Positions 24,930-33,341 of a stretch of DNA of 39,045 bases are shown here, piece after piece. The number at the start of each line of letters is the position of its first letter. Position 1 is the first letter of the stretch. The stretch comes from an uncultured Methylococcaceae bacterium (GTDB lineage Bacteria > Pseudomonadota > Gammaproteobacteria > Methylococcales > Methylomonadaceae), in the NCBI GenBank assembly GCA_903938485.1, contig CAJADF010000068.1, positions 1 to 39,045 on the forward strand. The letters are read 5' to 3'. The position numbers were made by a program, and so were the translations under genes. The notes beneath the pieces were generated by a model that was given only the letters and a program-made list of their open reading frames with translations, did not search any database and was not told where the DNA came from.

Positions 24930-25289
24930 ATGATTAGAGCACTAGATTTTGGGATTGTATTACTGTATTTTTTATTTATTTACTGGCTTTCTGATCAGTC
25001 TTCTTTGCCTGCACCTATGTGGTTTGAGCATCAAGATAAGCTTAATCATGCCGGAGCCTATTTTATAATGACATTATTAGTCTGGCGAAGTCTTAGGCAT
25101 CTGATAAGCTCACCTATTATAGTGTTTTTTCTCAGTGTTGTTTTTAGCAGTTTATATGGGCTCTCTGATGAATGGCATCAATCCTTCGTAGAGGGCCGGC
25201 AGTCCGATGTCTTTGATTGGATTGCTGATACAACGGGTGCTATTTTAGCGATGTTGTCGTTAAAGACGTATCAAATTTATAAGCATTGA
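24930..25289 (+). CDS. VanZ-like family membrane protein
   Basis: This 119-residue protein has four membrane helices (about 6-20, 39-57, 61-77, 93-108). The pattern LSDQSSLPAP, then KLNHAGAYFIMTLLVWRSLR and LYGLSDEWHQSFVEGRQSDVFDWIADTTGA is the VanZ-like core with its conserved His, Asp and Glu. VanZ gives low-level teicoplanin resistance; most bacterial relatives have unknown roles at the inner membrane. The start is 10 bp from the divergent DUF455 gene and has no clear ribosome site, so it may be leaderless or begin from a promoter inside that gene. Confidence 0.82.
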   Translation: MIRALDFGIVLLYFLFIYWLSDQSSLPAPMWFEHQDKLNHAGAYFIMTLLVWRSLRHLISSPIIVFFLSVVFSSLYGLSDEWHQSFVEGRQSDVFDWIADTTGAILAMLSLKTYQIYKH

Positions 25290-25390
25290 GGTAAAAATTT
25301 GTTTAGGCCACTGGCTTTTTAAGTGTCGTGCTTGAATGTCATTTATGAGTTCGACTAAAATAAGATTTACTCTTCAAATAAAAAAATTAC

Positions 25391-25990
25391 ATGTCTAAAG
25401 ATATTCGCATAGAAAGATTCAGTGGCCCCGCATTGGCGCAATATATACCCGAACTTGCCCGCCTTAGAATTGAAGTATTTCGTGATTTTCCGTATTTATA
25501 TGATGGTGATTATGATTACGAAGAAAAATATTTAAAGACCTATATTGATACTCCGGAAAGTGTCATTGTGTTAGCTTTTGATGGCGATAAAGTGGTGGGA
25601 GCTTCAACGGCTTTACCAATGAAATTTGAAACCATAGAAATGAAGCAACCTTTTATCGAAAATGCTTATGATCTTGATGAAGTATTTTATTGCAGTGAAT
25701 CGGTATTAAATAAGAATTATCGTGGTTTAGGTTTAGGTGTTAAGTTTTTTGAACAACGCGAGGCGCATGCAGAATACTTGGGTGGTTTCAAGTATATTAC
25801 TTTCTGTTGTGTAGAACGACCCATAGATCATCCGCGTCGCCCTAAAGATTATGTGCCATTAGATCAATTCTGGAATAAACGTGGTTATTTTAAACATCCA
25901 GAGCTTAAATCTGCCTATACGTGGAAAGATTTAGATGATGCCGAAGAAACCTCAAAACCTATGACCTTTTGGCTAAAACATGACCGTTAA
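25391..25990 (+). CDS. GNAT family N-acetyltransferase
   Basis: This 199-residue protein fits the GNAT fold. VIVLAFDGDKVVGASTALPM gives strands 2-4, and YCSESVLNKNYRGLGLGVKFFEQREAHAEYLG holds the acetyl-CoA loop (a NYRGLGLG version of Q-x-x-G-x-G/A). The last third, with DHPRRPKDYVPLDQFWNKRGY, is typical of the subgroup found next to or fused with nitrilase-family enzymes. The acceptor is unknown. The gene overlaps the following amidohydrolase by 11 bases, so the two proteins are coupled and probably act on the same compound. The ribosome site is weak. Confidence 0.85.
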   Translation: MSKDIRIERFSGPALAQYIPELARLRIEVFRDFPYLYDGDYDYEEKYLKTYIDTPESVIVLAFDGDKVVGASTALPMKFETIEMKQPFIENAYDLDEVFYCSESVLNKNYRGLGLGVKFFEQREAHAEYLGGFKYITFCCVERPIDHPRRPKDYVPLDQFWNKRGYFKHPELKSAYTWKDLDDAEETSKPMTFWLKHDR

Positions 25991-26864
25991 AATAGCAACA
26001 GCCCAATACGACATTAGTTTTTTAGAAAATTGGACTGAATACGAACAAAAAGTAACGCAATGGGTGCAAAATGCAGTGGCCCAAGAGGCAAATATTCTAT
26101 TATTTCCAGAATATTTCAGTATGGAATTGGCTTCTTTGTTCCCACAAGATATTTATTCATCATTAAGCAAACAACTAGACGCATTGCAGTCGTTACATGA
26201 TGATTTTATCGCGTTATTTAAAAATCTAGCCGTTAAGCATCAATGTTTGATTCAAGCAGGCACATTTCCGGTTTTAGTAGAGTCTGGTGTTTATGTTAAT
26301 CGGGCTTATCTATTTAATGCGGTCGGGAAGATAGATTATCAAGACAAATTGATGATGACGCGTTTTGAGAATGAACAATGGTTAATTACAGCCGGTACAG
26401 AATTAAAGGTCTTTGTTACAGAGTATGGAAAAATTGCCATTAATATTTGTTATGACAGTGAGTTTCCAATTCTCGCAAGGAAACAAGTCGAAGCGGGGTG
26501 TACATTAATTTTAGTACCCAGTTGTACAGATACAGTCGCTGGTTATCATCGAGTAAAAATTGGTTGTCAGGCCAGAGCCTTAGAGAATCAATGCTATGTG
26601 GTGCAATCCTCTTTAGTTGGTACCGCACCTTGGTCAGAAGCGGTCGATATCAATGTCGGTGCTGGAGCAATTTACACCCCAGTTGATAAGGGCTTTCCTG
26701 ATAACGGTATCTTATCTATAGGTGAGTTTAATGCTGTGCAGTGGGTTTATGCAGACATAAATTTAGCGGCTTGTGCAACGGTAAGAGAAAACGGCCAAGT
26801 CTTTAATTATAGAGATTGGCCGTTACAATTTAATAGGAGCAATCAAGTAAAGATTCAAGCGTAA
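25980..26864 (+). CDS. Carbon-nitrogen hydrolase (nitrilase superfamily amidase)
   Basis: This 294-residue enzyme has the nitrilase triad: Glu44 in LLFPEYFSMEL, Lys123 in YQDKLMMTRFENEQW, and Cys157 in AINICYDSEFP. The superfamily hydrolyses C-N bonds such as amides and nitriles through a thioester. In B. subtilis YhcX and similar proteins a GNAT domain is fused before such a hydrolase; here the same two parts are separate overlapping genes. Substrate unknown. The 3' end runs 35 bases into the end of the convergent rpoS gene. Confidence 0.88.
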   Translation: MTVKIATAQYDISFLENWTEYEQKVTQWVQNAVAQEANILLFPEYFSMELASLFPQDIYSSLSKQLDALQSLHDDFIALFKNLAVKHQCLIQAGTFPVLVESGVYVNRAYLFNAVGKIDYQDKLMMTRFENEQWLITAGTELKVFVTEYGKIAINICYDSEFPILARKQVEAGCTLILVPSCTDTVAGYHRVKIGCQARALENQCYVVQSSLVGTAPWSEAVDINVGAGAIYTPVDKGFPDNGILSIGEFNAVQWVYADINLAACATVRENGQVFNYRDWPLQFNRSNQVKIQA

Positions 26865-27798
26865 GATTGTTTTTTTCTAAAATTGATTTTAGTTTATCTA
26901 TCGCGATTACCTGTAGTTGCCTAATACGTTCTTTAGTTAATTTGAAGTCAATGGCTATTTGGTCTAAGGTTTGTTCATCATAGCCGCATACGCCATAACG
27001 TCGACAAATAATTTCTCTGTGTTTCTCCGGAAGTTGTAAAACAGAGTTGATTATATTTTGTCGCATACCATTTTCTTGAAGATGTATTGATGGTTCATAA
27101 TGTTTGCTATCAGAAACCTGCTCGATATCTAAATAGTCGGTATCTTGTAAATTAAGCGTGTCTGCTTGTCGTTCAATAAGTATGATTTGTTCAATTTTAT
27201 CTAATGATAATCCCATAAAATCAGCAGTTTCTTGATGGCTGGGTTTATGATTCAAGTTTTTTGTAAGTTCACGGTTGGCTTTTTTATATTGTTTTAGTTC
27301 TTTTAAAATATGTATGGGCAGGCGGACGTTATTACTTTGATTCATGATTGCTCGATCAATTGATTGTTTAATCCAATACATGGCATAGGTGGTTAGTCTA
27401 GTTCCTAACTCTGGATTGAATCGATCTACGGCTTGCATTAACCCCAAATTTCCTTCTTGAACTAAATCTAGAAAAGATAATCCCCTGTTTACATAGAGAT
27501 AAGCGATCTTAACGACAAATCTAAAATTCGATTGTATTAAGATATTTCGTGCATTTATATCGCCGTTAATATTTAAGTCTGCATATTTTTTTTCTTCTTC
27601 TGCCGATAGTAATTCCGTGCGATATATTTCATTTAGATAAATATTCGTCGCGCTAATTTCGGATTTGCATAACCCTAAACTACATTTTGGTTTTTTTTGG
27701 GGTGATATTTTTATAGTGATTATGTTCGGTGGTAGATAATATTTAGGTTTTATTGTGTTGTAATTGTTTTTTTGGTATTTGAATAAAGCGTTATTCAT
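26830..27798 (-). CDS. rpoS: RNA polymerase sigma factor RpoS-like
   Basis: This 322-residue sigma-70 family protein shows region 1.2 (ATNIYLNEIYRTELLSAEEE), 2 (NFRFVVKIAYLYVNRGLSFLDLVQEGNLGLMQAVDRFNPELG, then TTYAMYWIKQSIDRAIMNQSNNVRLPIH), 3 (KELKQYKKANRELTKNLNHKPSHQETADFMGL) and 4 (LPEKHREIICRRYGVCGYDEQTLDQIAIDFKLTKERIRQLQ). Order and wording follow RpoS, the general stress/stationary-phase sigma factor, but the N-terminal 45 residues are basic where E. coli RpoS is acidic. ATG 27798 has AAAGGTGA just upstream; the GTG three codons earlier is less likely. The upstream 470 bp carry no gene. NlpD, often upstream of rpoS, is absent here. Confidence 0.85.
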   Translation of the reverse strand: MNNALFKYQKNNYNTIKPKYYLPPNIITIKISPQKKPKCSLGLCKSEISATNIYLNEIYRTELLSAEEEKKYADLNINGDINARNILIQSNFRFVVKIAYLYVNRGLSFLDLVQEGNLGLMQAVDRFNPELGTRLTTYAMYWIKQSIDRAIMNQSNNVRLPIHILKELKQYKKANRELTKNLNHKPSHQETADFMGLSLDKIEQIILIERQADTLNLQDTDYLDIEQVSDSKHYEPSIHLQENGMRQNIINSVLQLPEKHREIICRRYGVCGYDEQTLDQIAIDFKLTKERIRQLQVIAIDKLKSILEKNNLTLESLLDCSY

Positions 27799-28271
27799 AT
27801 CGATCACCTTTGGGTTGGATCATAGTAATTTGGTAAAGTTACGTACCAAAGTTTCATTTCTGCAGTTTTAAAATTGCACTTATAAAAATAATTATTTTTA
27901 TAATGTCAGGCAGTGATTGCGCATATAAAAGCTTTTATTAGCGCTGATAAATTCAATTAAGCGATTTATTTCTATCATTAATGATGAGTTGACTTTGATC
28001 GGTTTTATGTCTAAAAATTAATAATCAAGCGCCATGTGAGTGATATCAATAGCTCGAGGTAAGCGTTTATTGATGATCTTCAGGGTAGATTAAAATTAAA
28101 GTTATGAAACGGATAACTGTATTGATTAATGACGATTTAACTTTATCACTCTATTTGTATCAAACGAAGGCCTTAAAATTACTGGGGTTTAAATGTGCAA
28201 TATTTTTACTTTTGATATGAATAGTTAGATTGTTGAATGAATAAAAGTGCAGTTTTAGGTTTAAATTTTTT
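27799..28271. other. Gene-free AT-rich interval between rpoS and the J-protein gene
   Basis: No convincing gene is seen. The interval holds a perfect 20-bp AT-only palindrome at 27882-27901 (half ATAAAAATAA) and a short inverted repeat TTGGTA/TACCAA just left of it (about 27830-27850), both upstream of rpoS on its strand. It could contain the rpoS promoter and a long leader, or a small RNA. A 38-codon frame at 28104-28220 lacks support. Confidence 0.4.
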
Positions 28272-28766
28272 TTATTTATTAAGTAATATTTTTTTTGCTA
28301 AGTTTATTTTTGTAGCCAAATAATCAGACCCTCCTCGGTCGGGATGGTTTTTTTGGATTAATTTACGATGTGCAGTAATTATTTCATCTTCAGATGCATT
28401 AGGTTTTAAACCTAACACTTCATATGCTTCTGCTTTGGACATGTTGCCTGTTGCATTAGTGTTTTGCTGGTTAGATGATGATTTAGTTTTACCGTTAGAA
28501 AACTTTTCCCAAAGCTTATGTAAGGTGGGAGCATGGTTTAGTAATAATGGCATTAATCTCAACATAAATGCTAGTAGAACACCTAATAGTGCAAATAGGC
28601 CGTTTAAATGGCCTGTCACACCTAGGAAAATGAAAACACCACCGAGTAATAATAATGCGGCGGTTCTCATATATTGAGCGATCACTTCGGGTGATTTTCT
28701 TAAAAACGCTTTAAAACTAAAATAGATAATGGCGCCTAATAGCAACAATACAATAATACGAATCAC
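28272..28766 (-). CDS. Membrane-anchored J-domain protein (TIM14/Pam18-like)
   Basis: This 164-residue protein has three hydrophobic segments in its first 76 residues and a compact C-terminal J domain (about 110-164): SKAEAYEVLGLKPNASEDEI, then HRKLIQKNHPDRGG with the HPD tripeptide at 141-143. The order resembles bacterial DnaJ-like proteins related to mitochondrial TIM14. It would recruit DnaK to the inner face of the membrane and stimulate its ATPase. The start is GTG 28766 with AGGAGA a few bases upstream. It is divergent from mobB. Confidence 0.85.
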   Translation of the reverse strand: MIRIIVLLLLGAIIYFSFKAFLRKSPEVIAQYMRTAALLLLGGVFIFLGVTGHLNGLFALLGVLLAFMLRLMPLLLNHAPTLHKLWEKFSNGKTKSSSNQQNTNATGNMSKAEAYEVLGLKPNASEDEIITAHRKLIQKNHPDRGGSDYLATKINLAKKILLNK

Positions 28767-28844
28767 TGTTCTCTCCTAGATTAATGCTCATCGAGCAATA
28801 ATACCTTAGAATAAGCGCTTCCACGATAACAGTTATATTATTTA

Positions 28845-29375
28845 ATGACGATGCAACATACTCTGGTACCCATATTAGGTTTTGCTGCGGCCAGTGGTAC
28901 AGGCAAAACTACTTTATTAGAACAAATTATTCCCGCGTTAAAACAGCAAGGCTTGCGAATTGGTTTAATTAAACACAGTCATCATAATGTGCAAATAGAT
29001 CAGCCAGGCAAAGATAGTTTCAGATTGAGAGTTGCTGGCGCCACACCCGTTATGTTGAGTTCAGCACATCGTCGAGTGATGATCACAGAGTTTTCAGAAA
29101 TAAAAGAACCTAATTTATTTGAAGAAATCAGTTTTTTTGATCAATCAGAAGTAGATTTAATCTTAGTCGAGGGATTTAAATCAGCATGTTTTCCGAAGAT
29201 AGAATTGCATCGCGAGGCGCTTAATAGTCCGTTAATCTATCCTAGTGATCCTAATATCATAGCAATAGCAACTGACACCGATTTAATTATTCCCGATGGA
29301 TTAAAACAATTAGATATTAATCAAGCAAGCACCGTAGTGAACTTTATTATTCATGAATTTATAGGGCTCTTATGA
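28845..29375 (+). CDS. mobB: Molybdopterin-guanine dinucleotide biosynthesis adaptor MobB
   Basis: This 176-residue GTP-binding protein opens with a P-loop, ILGFAAASGTGKTTLLEQII, followed by GLIKHSHHNVQIDQPGKDSFRLRVAGA and the LILVEGFKSACFPKIELHR block of MobB. It is thought to assist MobA in attaching GMP to molybdopterin. It overlaps moeA by 4 bases (ATGA), so the two are coupled. The start could be ATG 28845 or 28851; neither has a strong ribosome site. Confidence 0.93.
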   Translation: MTMQHTLVPILGFAAASGTGKTTLLEQIIPALKQQGLRIGLIKHSHHNVQIDQPGKDSFRLRVAGATPVMLSSAHRRVMITEFSEIKEPNLFEEISFFDQSEVDLILVEGFKSACFPKIELHREALNSPLIYPSDPNIIAIATDTDLIIPDGLKQLDINQASTVVNFIIHEFIGLL

Positions 29376-30622
29376 TCGATTTTTGTAGCCAAGATGCCAA
29401 GCCTTTATTATTAGTTGATGAAGCTATAGCAAAAATACAGGCTTCTGTAACAAGCGTTAAAGAACAAGAGTTAGTTGATTTAAAAAATGCATTGGGGCGA
29501 GTTTTAGCAGAAGATGTATATGCGAAAGTACCCAGTCCACCTTATAAAAACTCAGCTATGGATGGCTATGCTTTTTGTAGTAATGAAGTTAATTATGCAC
29601 AAGATTTTGTATTAAAAGTCGTTGGTACGGCTTGGGCTGGGCGTCCGTATAAGGGTGAGGTGAGTTCTGGACAATGTTTGCGTATTTTTACGGGAGCGCT
29701 AGTGCCAGAGCCGCTAGATTCAGTCATTATGCAAGAGCATGTTACTGTCAGTGATAATCAAGTTCAGTTTCCATTAACGACACAACCTTATCAGAATATT
29801 AGAAAACAAGGAGAAGACGTAGCAATCGGATCAATAGTTCTCGAGGCTAATAAAGTGTTAAGTGCAATGGATTTGGGTTTATTGGCTTCTGTAGGTATTG
29901 AAAAAATATCTGTTATACGTCAAATTAAAGTCGCATTTTTCTCTACAGGAGATGAGTTACAAACACTGGATCAGCCACTGGCTTGTGGGCAAATTTATGA
30001 TAGTAATCGCTATACATTAAATGGCTTATTAAATAATCCACAATATAGTGTTGTTGATATGGGGGTTATTGCTGATGATCCTGAGGCATTAGAAACTAGC
30101 TTTTTAAAAGCCGCTCAACATTTTGATGTCATCATTACTACAGGCGGGGCTTCTGTAGGGGATGCTGATTACATTGAAGAAGTTTTAGATAGATGTGGTC
30201 AAGTCAATTTTTGGAAGTTAGCTATAAAGCCAGGTAAACCATTGGCTTTTGGTAAAATTGGTCGTTGCCATTTCTTTGGTTTACCTGGCAATCCTGTGGC
30301 CGTGGTAGTTACTTTTCAGTATCTTGTTGAGCCAGCGCTTAAAAAACTAGCGGGTTTAGTGGCATCAAAAAAACTGCAAATGTTTGCAACTAGTTTGTCG
30401 TCGCTTAATAAGTCAAAAGGCCGACAAGAATATCAGCGTGGTATCTTGACCCAAGATAGTGATGGTGAGTTTTTTGTCAGTTCAGCGGGTAAGCAGGGTT
30501 CAAATATTTTAAAGTCGATGAGTCAGGCTAATTGTTATATCGTTTTACCAGTAGACTGTCAGGGTGTTAAAGAGGGTGACAAGGTCAAGGTTGATCTTAT
30601 GCCTGGGGCGTGTGTTGTTTAG
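29372..30622 (+). CDS. moeA: Molybdopterin molybdenumtransferase MoeA
   Basis: This 416-residue enzyme inserts molybdate into adenylylated molybdopterin. Visible marks are PPYKNSAMDGYAF, GQCLRIFTGALVPEPLDSVIMQEH, the MoCF domain with STGDEL, ITTGGASVGDADYIEEVL, and KPGKPLAFGKI then FFGLPGNPVAVVVTF, and a C-terminal domain IV from about 340. Length and domain order are normal. It forms a two-gene operon with mobB and ends at an intrinsic terminator. Together they imply that the cell makes molybdoenzymes. Confidence 0.96.
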   Translation: MIDFCSQDAKPLLLVDEAIAKIQASVTSVKEQELVDLKNALGRVLAEDVYAKVPSPPYKNSAMDGYAFCSNEVNYAQDFVLKVVGTAWAGRPYKGEVSSGQCLRIFTGALVPEPLDSVIMQEHVTVSDNQVQFPLTTQPYQNIRKQGEDVAIGSIVLEANKVLSAMDLGLLASVGIEKISVIRQIKVAFFSTGDELQTLDQPLACGQIYDSNRYTLNGLLNNPQYSVVDMGVIADDPEALETSFLKAAQHFDVIITTGGASVGDADYIEEVLDRCGQVNFWKLAIKPGKPLAFGKIGRCHFFGLPGNPVAVVVTFQYLVEPALKKLAGLVASKKLQMFATSLSSLNKSKGRQEYQRGILTQDSDGEFFVSSAGKQGSNILKSMSQANCYIVLPVDCQGVKEGDKVKVDLMPGACVV

Positions 30623-30638
30623 TGAAGAGGTTGTTAAA

Positions 30639-30680
30639 TTCGACCTAGCCTCTATTAAACTAGGTCGAAGATGGTTTTTT
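30639..30680 (+). terminator. Intrinsic terminator after moeA
   Basis: TTCGACCTAG (30639-30648) pairs perfectly with CTAGGTCGAA (30660-30669) around 11 bases, with six T at 30675-30680. It lies between moeA and the convergent zinc-ribbon gene. Confidence 0.85.
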
Positions 30681-30687
30681 AATAAGC

Positions 30688-31029
30688 TTAAACTTTTTTG
30701 ACGAATTCTGATTTAAGCTTCATTGGGCCAATACCATCAATTTTACAATCAATGTCATGGTCACCGTCTACTAAACGAATCCCTTTCACTTTAGTACCTA
30801 CTTTAACAACCAATGATGTCCCTTTAACTTTTAAATCTTTAATGACCGTAACCGTATCGCCGTCCTGTAATTCGTTACCGTTGGCATCTTTAATGACTTT
30901 GTTATCAGTATCATTATCAGATTGATTTGCATCACTCCATTCGTGAGCGCATTCTGGGCAGATATTCATGGTTCCATCGTTATAAGTGTATTCTGAGTTA
31001 CATTTTGGGCAGTTGGGTAGATTACTCAT
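30688..31029 (-). CDS. yjdM: YjdM/PhnA family zinc-ribbon protein
   Basis: This 113-residue protein has an N-terminal zinc ribbon (LPNCPKC with Cys7 and Cys10, then ICPEC with Cys24 and Cys27) and a C-terminal SH3-like PhnA domain ([55 protein letters not shown]). This is the E. coli YjdM type, once named PhnA because of its place near phosphonate genes; its function is unknown and it is not the phosphonoacetate hydrolase. No phosphonate genes are near. Confidence 0.92.
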   Translation of the reverse strand: MSNLPNCPKCNSEYTYNDGTMNICPECAHEWSDANQSDNDTDNKVIKDANGNELQDGDTVTVIKDLKVKGTSLVVKVGTKVKGIRLVDGDHDIDCKIDGIGPMKLKSEFVKKV

Positions 31030-31175
31030 GGTTATTATTTAGATCTTTAATGTGATAAATTTTAAAGTTAATATTGTCTACGATTAAAGACCTTAAAGCT
31101 AGGCATTGATTAATATTTATGAAAAGTTTACCCTGTAAACTGTTCCTCATCTATCAACGAGCCCCCTAATAAGTT

Positions 31176-32480
31176 GTGACCACTTTATTTCCTATACCAG
31201 AAAATCACCCTCAGCGATTTGTCTTACATAATGAAGTACATGCCAGAGCGCCTTTCATATTAAAGTTACCTGTTAGAGCGAGTCATTTGGCTTTGTTATT
31301 AACACACGAACAAAAATTGTTAGAGCGTCAGCATTTAATTAGCTTATGTGAGCGGTATGGCGTTAGCCCTCCGGATAAAGAGGCCGATCATTTTGTGGCA
31401 AACTTTGATGTATTTCAAATTCGTTGGGAACAGCATGGAGAATTTAGTACTTATAGCTTTTATGTACATGATACGCCCAAAGATCCCTTTGCGGATTCGG
31501 CATTAAAAAAAGTGCCGGTTGACTGGTTGTCGCAACTAACAGGTCAAATGATTGTCGCTGTTCATGCCGCAATTTTGTCTGCAGATAATATTAATTACAA
31601 AGAAACAAATGACCTCGGTTGGTTAGCAGAATATTTTTCTGGAAATTCAGTTATAGGGTCAAAAGTGACGGGTGGTGCAGCTTCGGTATTTACTGATTTT
31701 AGGATACATGTTGATGGATTTAGTCGGTTTTTAATAATAGATCATGATTTACGTGCTCAGCAAGCGGGGCGCTTATTACAACGCTTATTTGAAATTGAAG
31801 TATACAGAATGATGGCTTTGATGGCTTTTCCTATTGCTAGAAGTCTTTATCCCGCTTTAAATAAATCAGATAGGCAGTTGTATACCATTACTAATGCTAT
31901 GACTATGCAAGAAAAAAATGATGCTCTATTATTAGATGAGTTAACCAACTTAGCGGCGGAGGTAGAGAATTATATTTCCAGTAATCATTTTAGATTTGCG
32001 GCTGCTAGCGCTTATTACAAATTAGTCGGTCAGCGTCTCGATGATTTACGAGAAGTTAGAATACAAGGCATACAAACACTAGGCGAGTTTATTAAAAGGC
32101 GTTTAGAGCCGGCAATTAATACGTGTGAGTCGGTTTCGTATCGATTTACTTTGTTATCTGAGCGGGTCAGTAATGCCAGTCAGTTGTTAAGGACGCGGGT
32201 AGATATTGTTATCGAACGACAGAATCAGGGGTTACTTTCATCGATGAATTTAAGAGCAAAAATGCAGTTGCGTATGCAACAAATGGTAGAAGGTATTTCT
32301 ATGGTTGCTATTACCTATTATGCAGCGAGTATCGTCGGTAAGTTTGCAGAAGCCTTGCATGCGTATGGAATTAAAATTAATCCAGAACTCGTGGAAGGGG
32401 TGTCGATTCCATTTATTCTAATTATCATTGCGCTCAATACTCAACGTATTCATAGAATTATTGCTAATACGACAGAATAA
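31176..32480 (+). CDS. DUF3422 family membrane-anchored protein
   Basis: This 434-residue protein begins near HPQRFVLHNEVHARAPFILKLPVRASHLALL, the DUF3422 opening, continues with VTGGAASVFTDFRIHVDGFSRFLI and helical repeats, and ends with two hydrophobic stretches (about 373-392 and 406-422) that would anchor the C-terminus. Function is unknown. The start is GTG 31176: the frame is closed by TAA two codons upstream, and the conserved region begins soon after, so no ATG fits better. No clear ribosome site is present, which hints at weak or leaderless initiation. Confidence 0.82.
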   Translation: MTTLFPIPENHPQRFVLHNEVHARAPFILKLPVRASHLALLLTHEQKLLERQHLISLCERYGVSPPDKEADHFVANFDVFQIRWEQHGEFSTYSFYVHDTPKDPFADSALKKVPVDWLSQLTGQMIVAVHAAILSADNINYKETNDLGWLAEYFSGNSVIGSKVTGGAASVFTDFRIHVDGFSRFLIIDHDLRAQQAGRLLQRLFEIEVYRMMALMAFPIARSLYPALNKSDRQLYTITNAMTMQEKNDALLLDELTNLAAEVENYISSNHFRFAAASAYYKLVGQRLDDLREVRIQGIQTLGEFIKRRLEPAINTCESVSYRFTLLSERVSNASQLLRTRVDIVIERQNQGLLSSMNLRAKMQLRMQQMVEGISMVAITYYAASIVGKFAEALHAYGIKINPELVEGVSIPFILIIIALNTQRIHRIIANTTE

Positions 32481-32590
32481 TTTTTTATATAAATTGAGAG
32501 CTTGAATTTTAGAGTATTAACGCAATATACTGTAACGTGATAACTGGGTAAGTATTTAATTTAAATAGAATCAATAAGATAATTAATTAG

Positions 32591-32920
32591 ATGAATAATG
32601 AAAGTCAAAAGATAGAAATCGCCAAAAGATTTGAACAGCTTTATGAGCCTTTGTTGGCATTATGGTCGCCTGATGAAGAGTATGCCTCAGAAGATGAACG
32701 ATATTTAGGTATATTCGAGAATTTATTAGTCGGCGTATACGGTGATTGTTACGGAATTAATGCAGAATACAACGATGATGGAGATTTAATAGCTGAGGCA
32801 ACAGAATATGAGGTAGAAGTGGCTCAATTAGAAAACTATCATGATGAAACAGAGAAATTTAGCTTTGAAATAGAATCTGACTTGAGCTGGGGAACCCAGT
32901 TTATACAAGGACAGAGTTAA
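32591..32920 (+). CDS. Small acidic protein of unknown function
   Basis: This 109-residue protein is strongly acidic (many Glu and Asp) and lacks a signal peptide or membrane helix. A central ERYLGIFENLLVGVYGDCYGINAEY segment looks folded; the tail ends LSWGTQFIQGQS. I do not recognise it. It has the same direction as the cupin gene 60 bp downstream and may be co-transcribed with it. Confidence 0.6.
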   Translation: MNNESQKIEIAKRFEQLYEPLLALWSPDEEYASEDERYLGIFENLLVGVYGDCYGINAEYNDDGDLIAEATEYEVEVAQLENYHDETEKFSFEIESDLSWGTQFIQGQS

Positions 32921-32980
32921 CAAGACTATTGTTCAAATGCTACAATCACGAATTCAAATTAATTAATAACTAGGAAAAAC

Positions 32981-33271
32981 ATGAGCAAAATTACGATCGA
33001 ACATAATCCAAGTGAAGAGCGATTAAAAGAGTTAGGTGTAGCCTCTTGGGAAATATGGGAAAAAGAAGTATCAAAATTCCCAATAGATTTTGATGAAACA
33101 GAATGTGCTTATGTACTTGAAGGTGAGATTTTAGTAACCCCAGCGGGCGGTGAAGCGGTTGTGATTAAAGCGGGTGATTTAGTTTCTTTTCATGCAGGCT
33201 TAGATAGCCAATGGGAAGTGGTAAAGCCTTTACGTAAACACTACAGTTACGATTTTCCAAACGGAATTTAA
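32981..33271 (+). CDS. DUF861-type small cupin
   Basis: This 96-residue protein is a single-domain cupin of the DUF861 (Cupin_3) kind, as in EutQ-like proteins. The pattern SWEIWEKEVSKFPIDFDETECAYVLEGEILVTPAGGEAVVIKAGDLVSFHAGLDSQWEVVKPLRKHYSYDF gives the beta barrel with Glu, Tyr and His positions that can bind a metal. The substrate is unknown. AGGAA lies before the ATG. The gene ends at a strong terminator shared with mlaA. Confidence 0.85.
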   Translation: MSKITIEHNPSEERLKELGVASWEIWEKEVSKFPIDFDETECAYVLEGEILVTPAGGEAVVIKAGDLVSFHAGLDSQWEVVKPLRKHYSYDFPNGI

Positions 33272-33295
33272 GACCAAAGATTATACGTAACTCAA

Positions 33296-33341
33296 AATCC
33301 CCAACCCTCATGAATATTCACGAGGGTTGGGGATTTTTTTT
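33296..33341. terminator. Strong bidirectional terminator
   Basis: AATCCCCAACCCTC (33296-33309) pairs with its complement (33322-33335), with an internal TGAATATTCA palindrome in the loop and a run of eight T on the right. It stands between the cupin gene and the convergent mlaA gene; the mlaA stop codon lies at its right edge. Confidence 0.92.

Noticed and set aside
28104-28220. A 38-codon frame starting MKRITVLIND in the gap upstream of the J-protein gene
   Set aside because: No ribosome site beyond an A-rich stretch, no recognisable family, and frames of this size are expected by chance.
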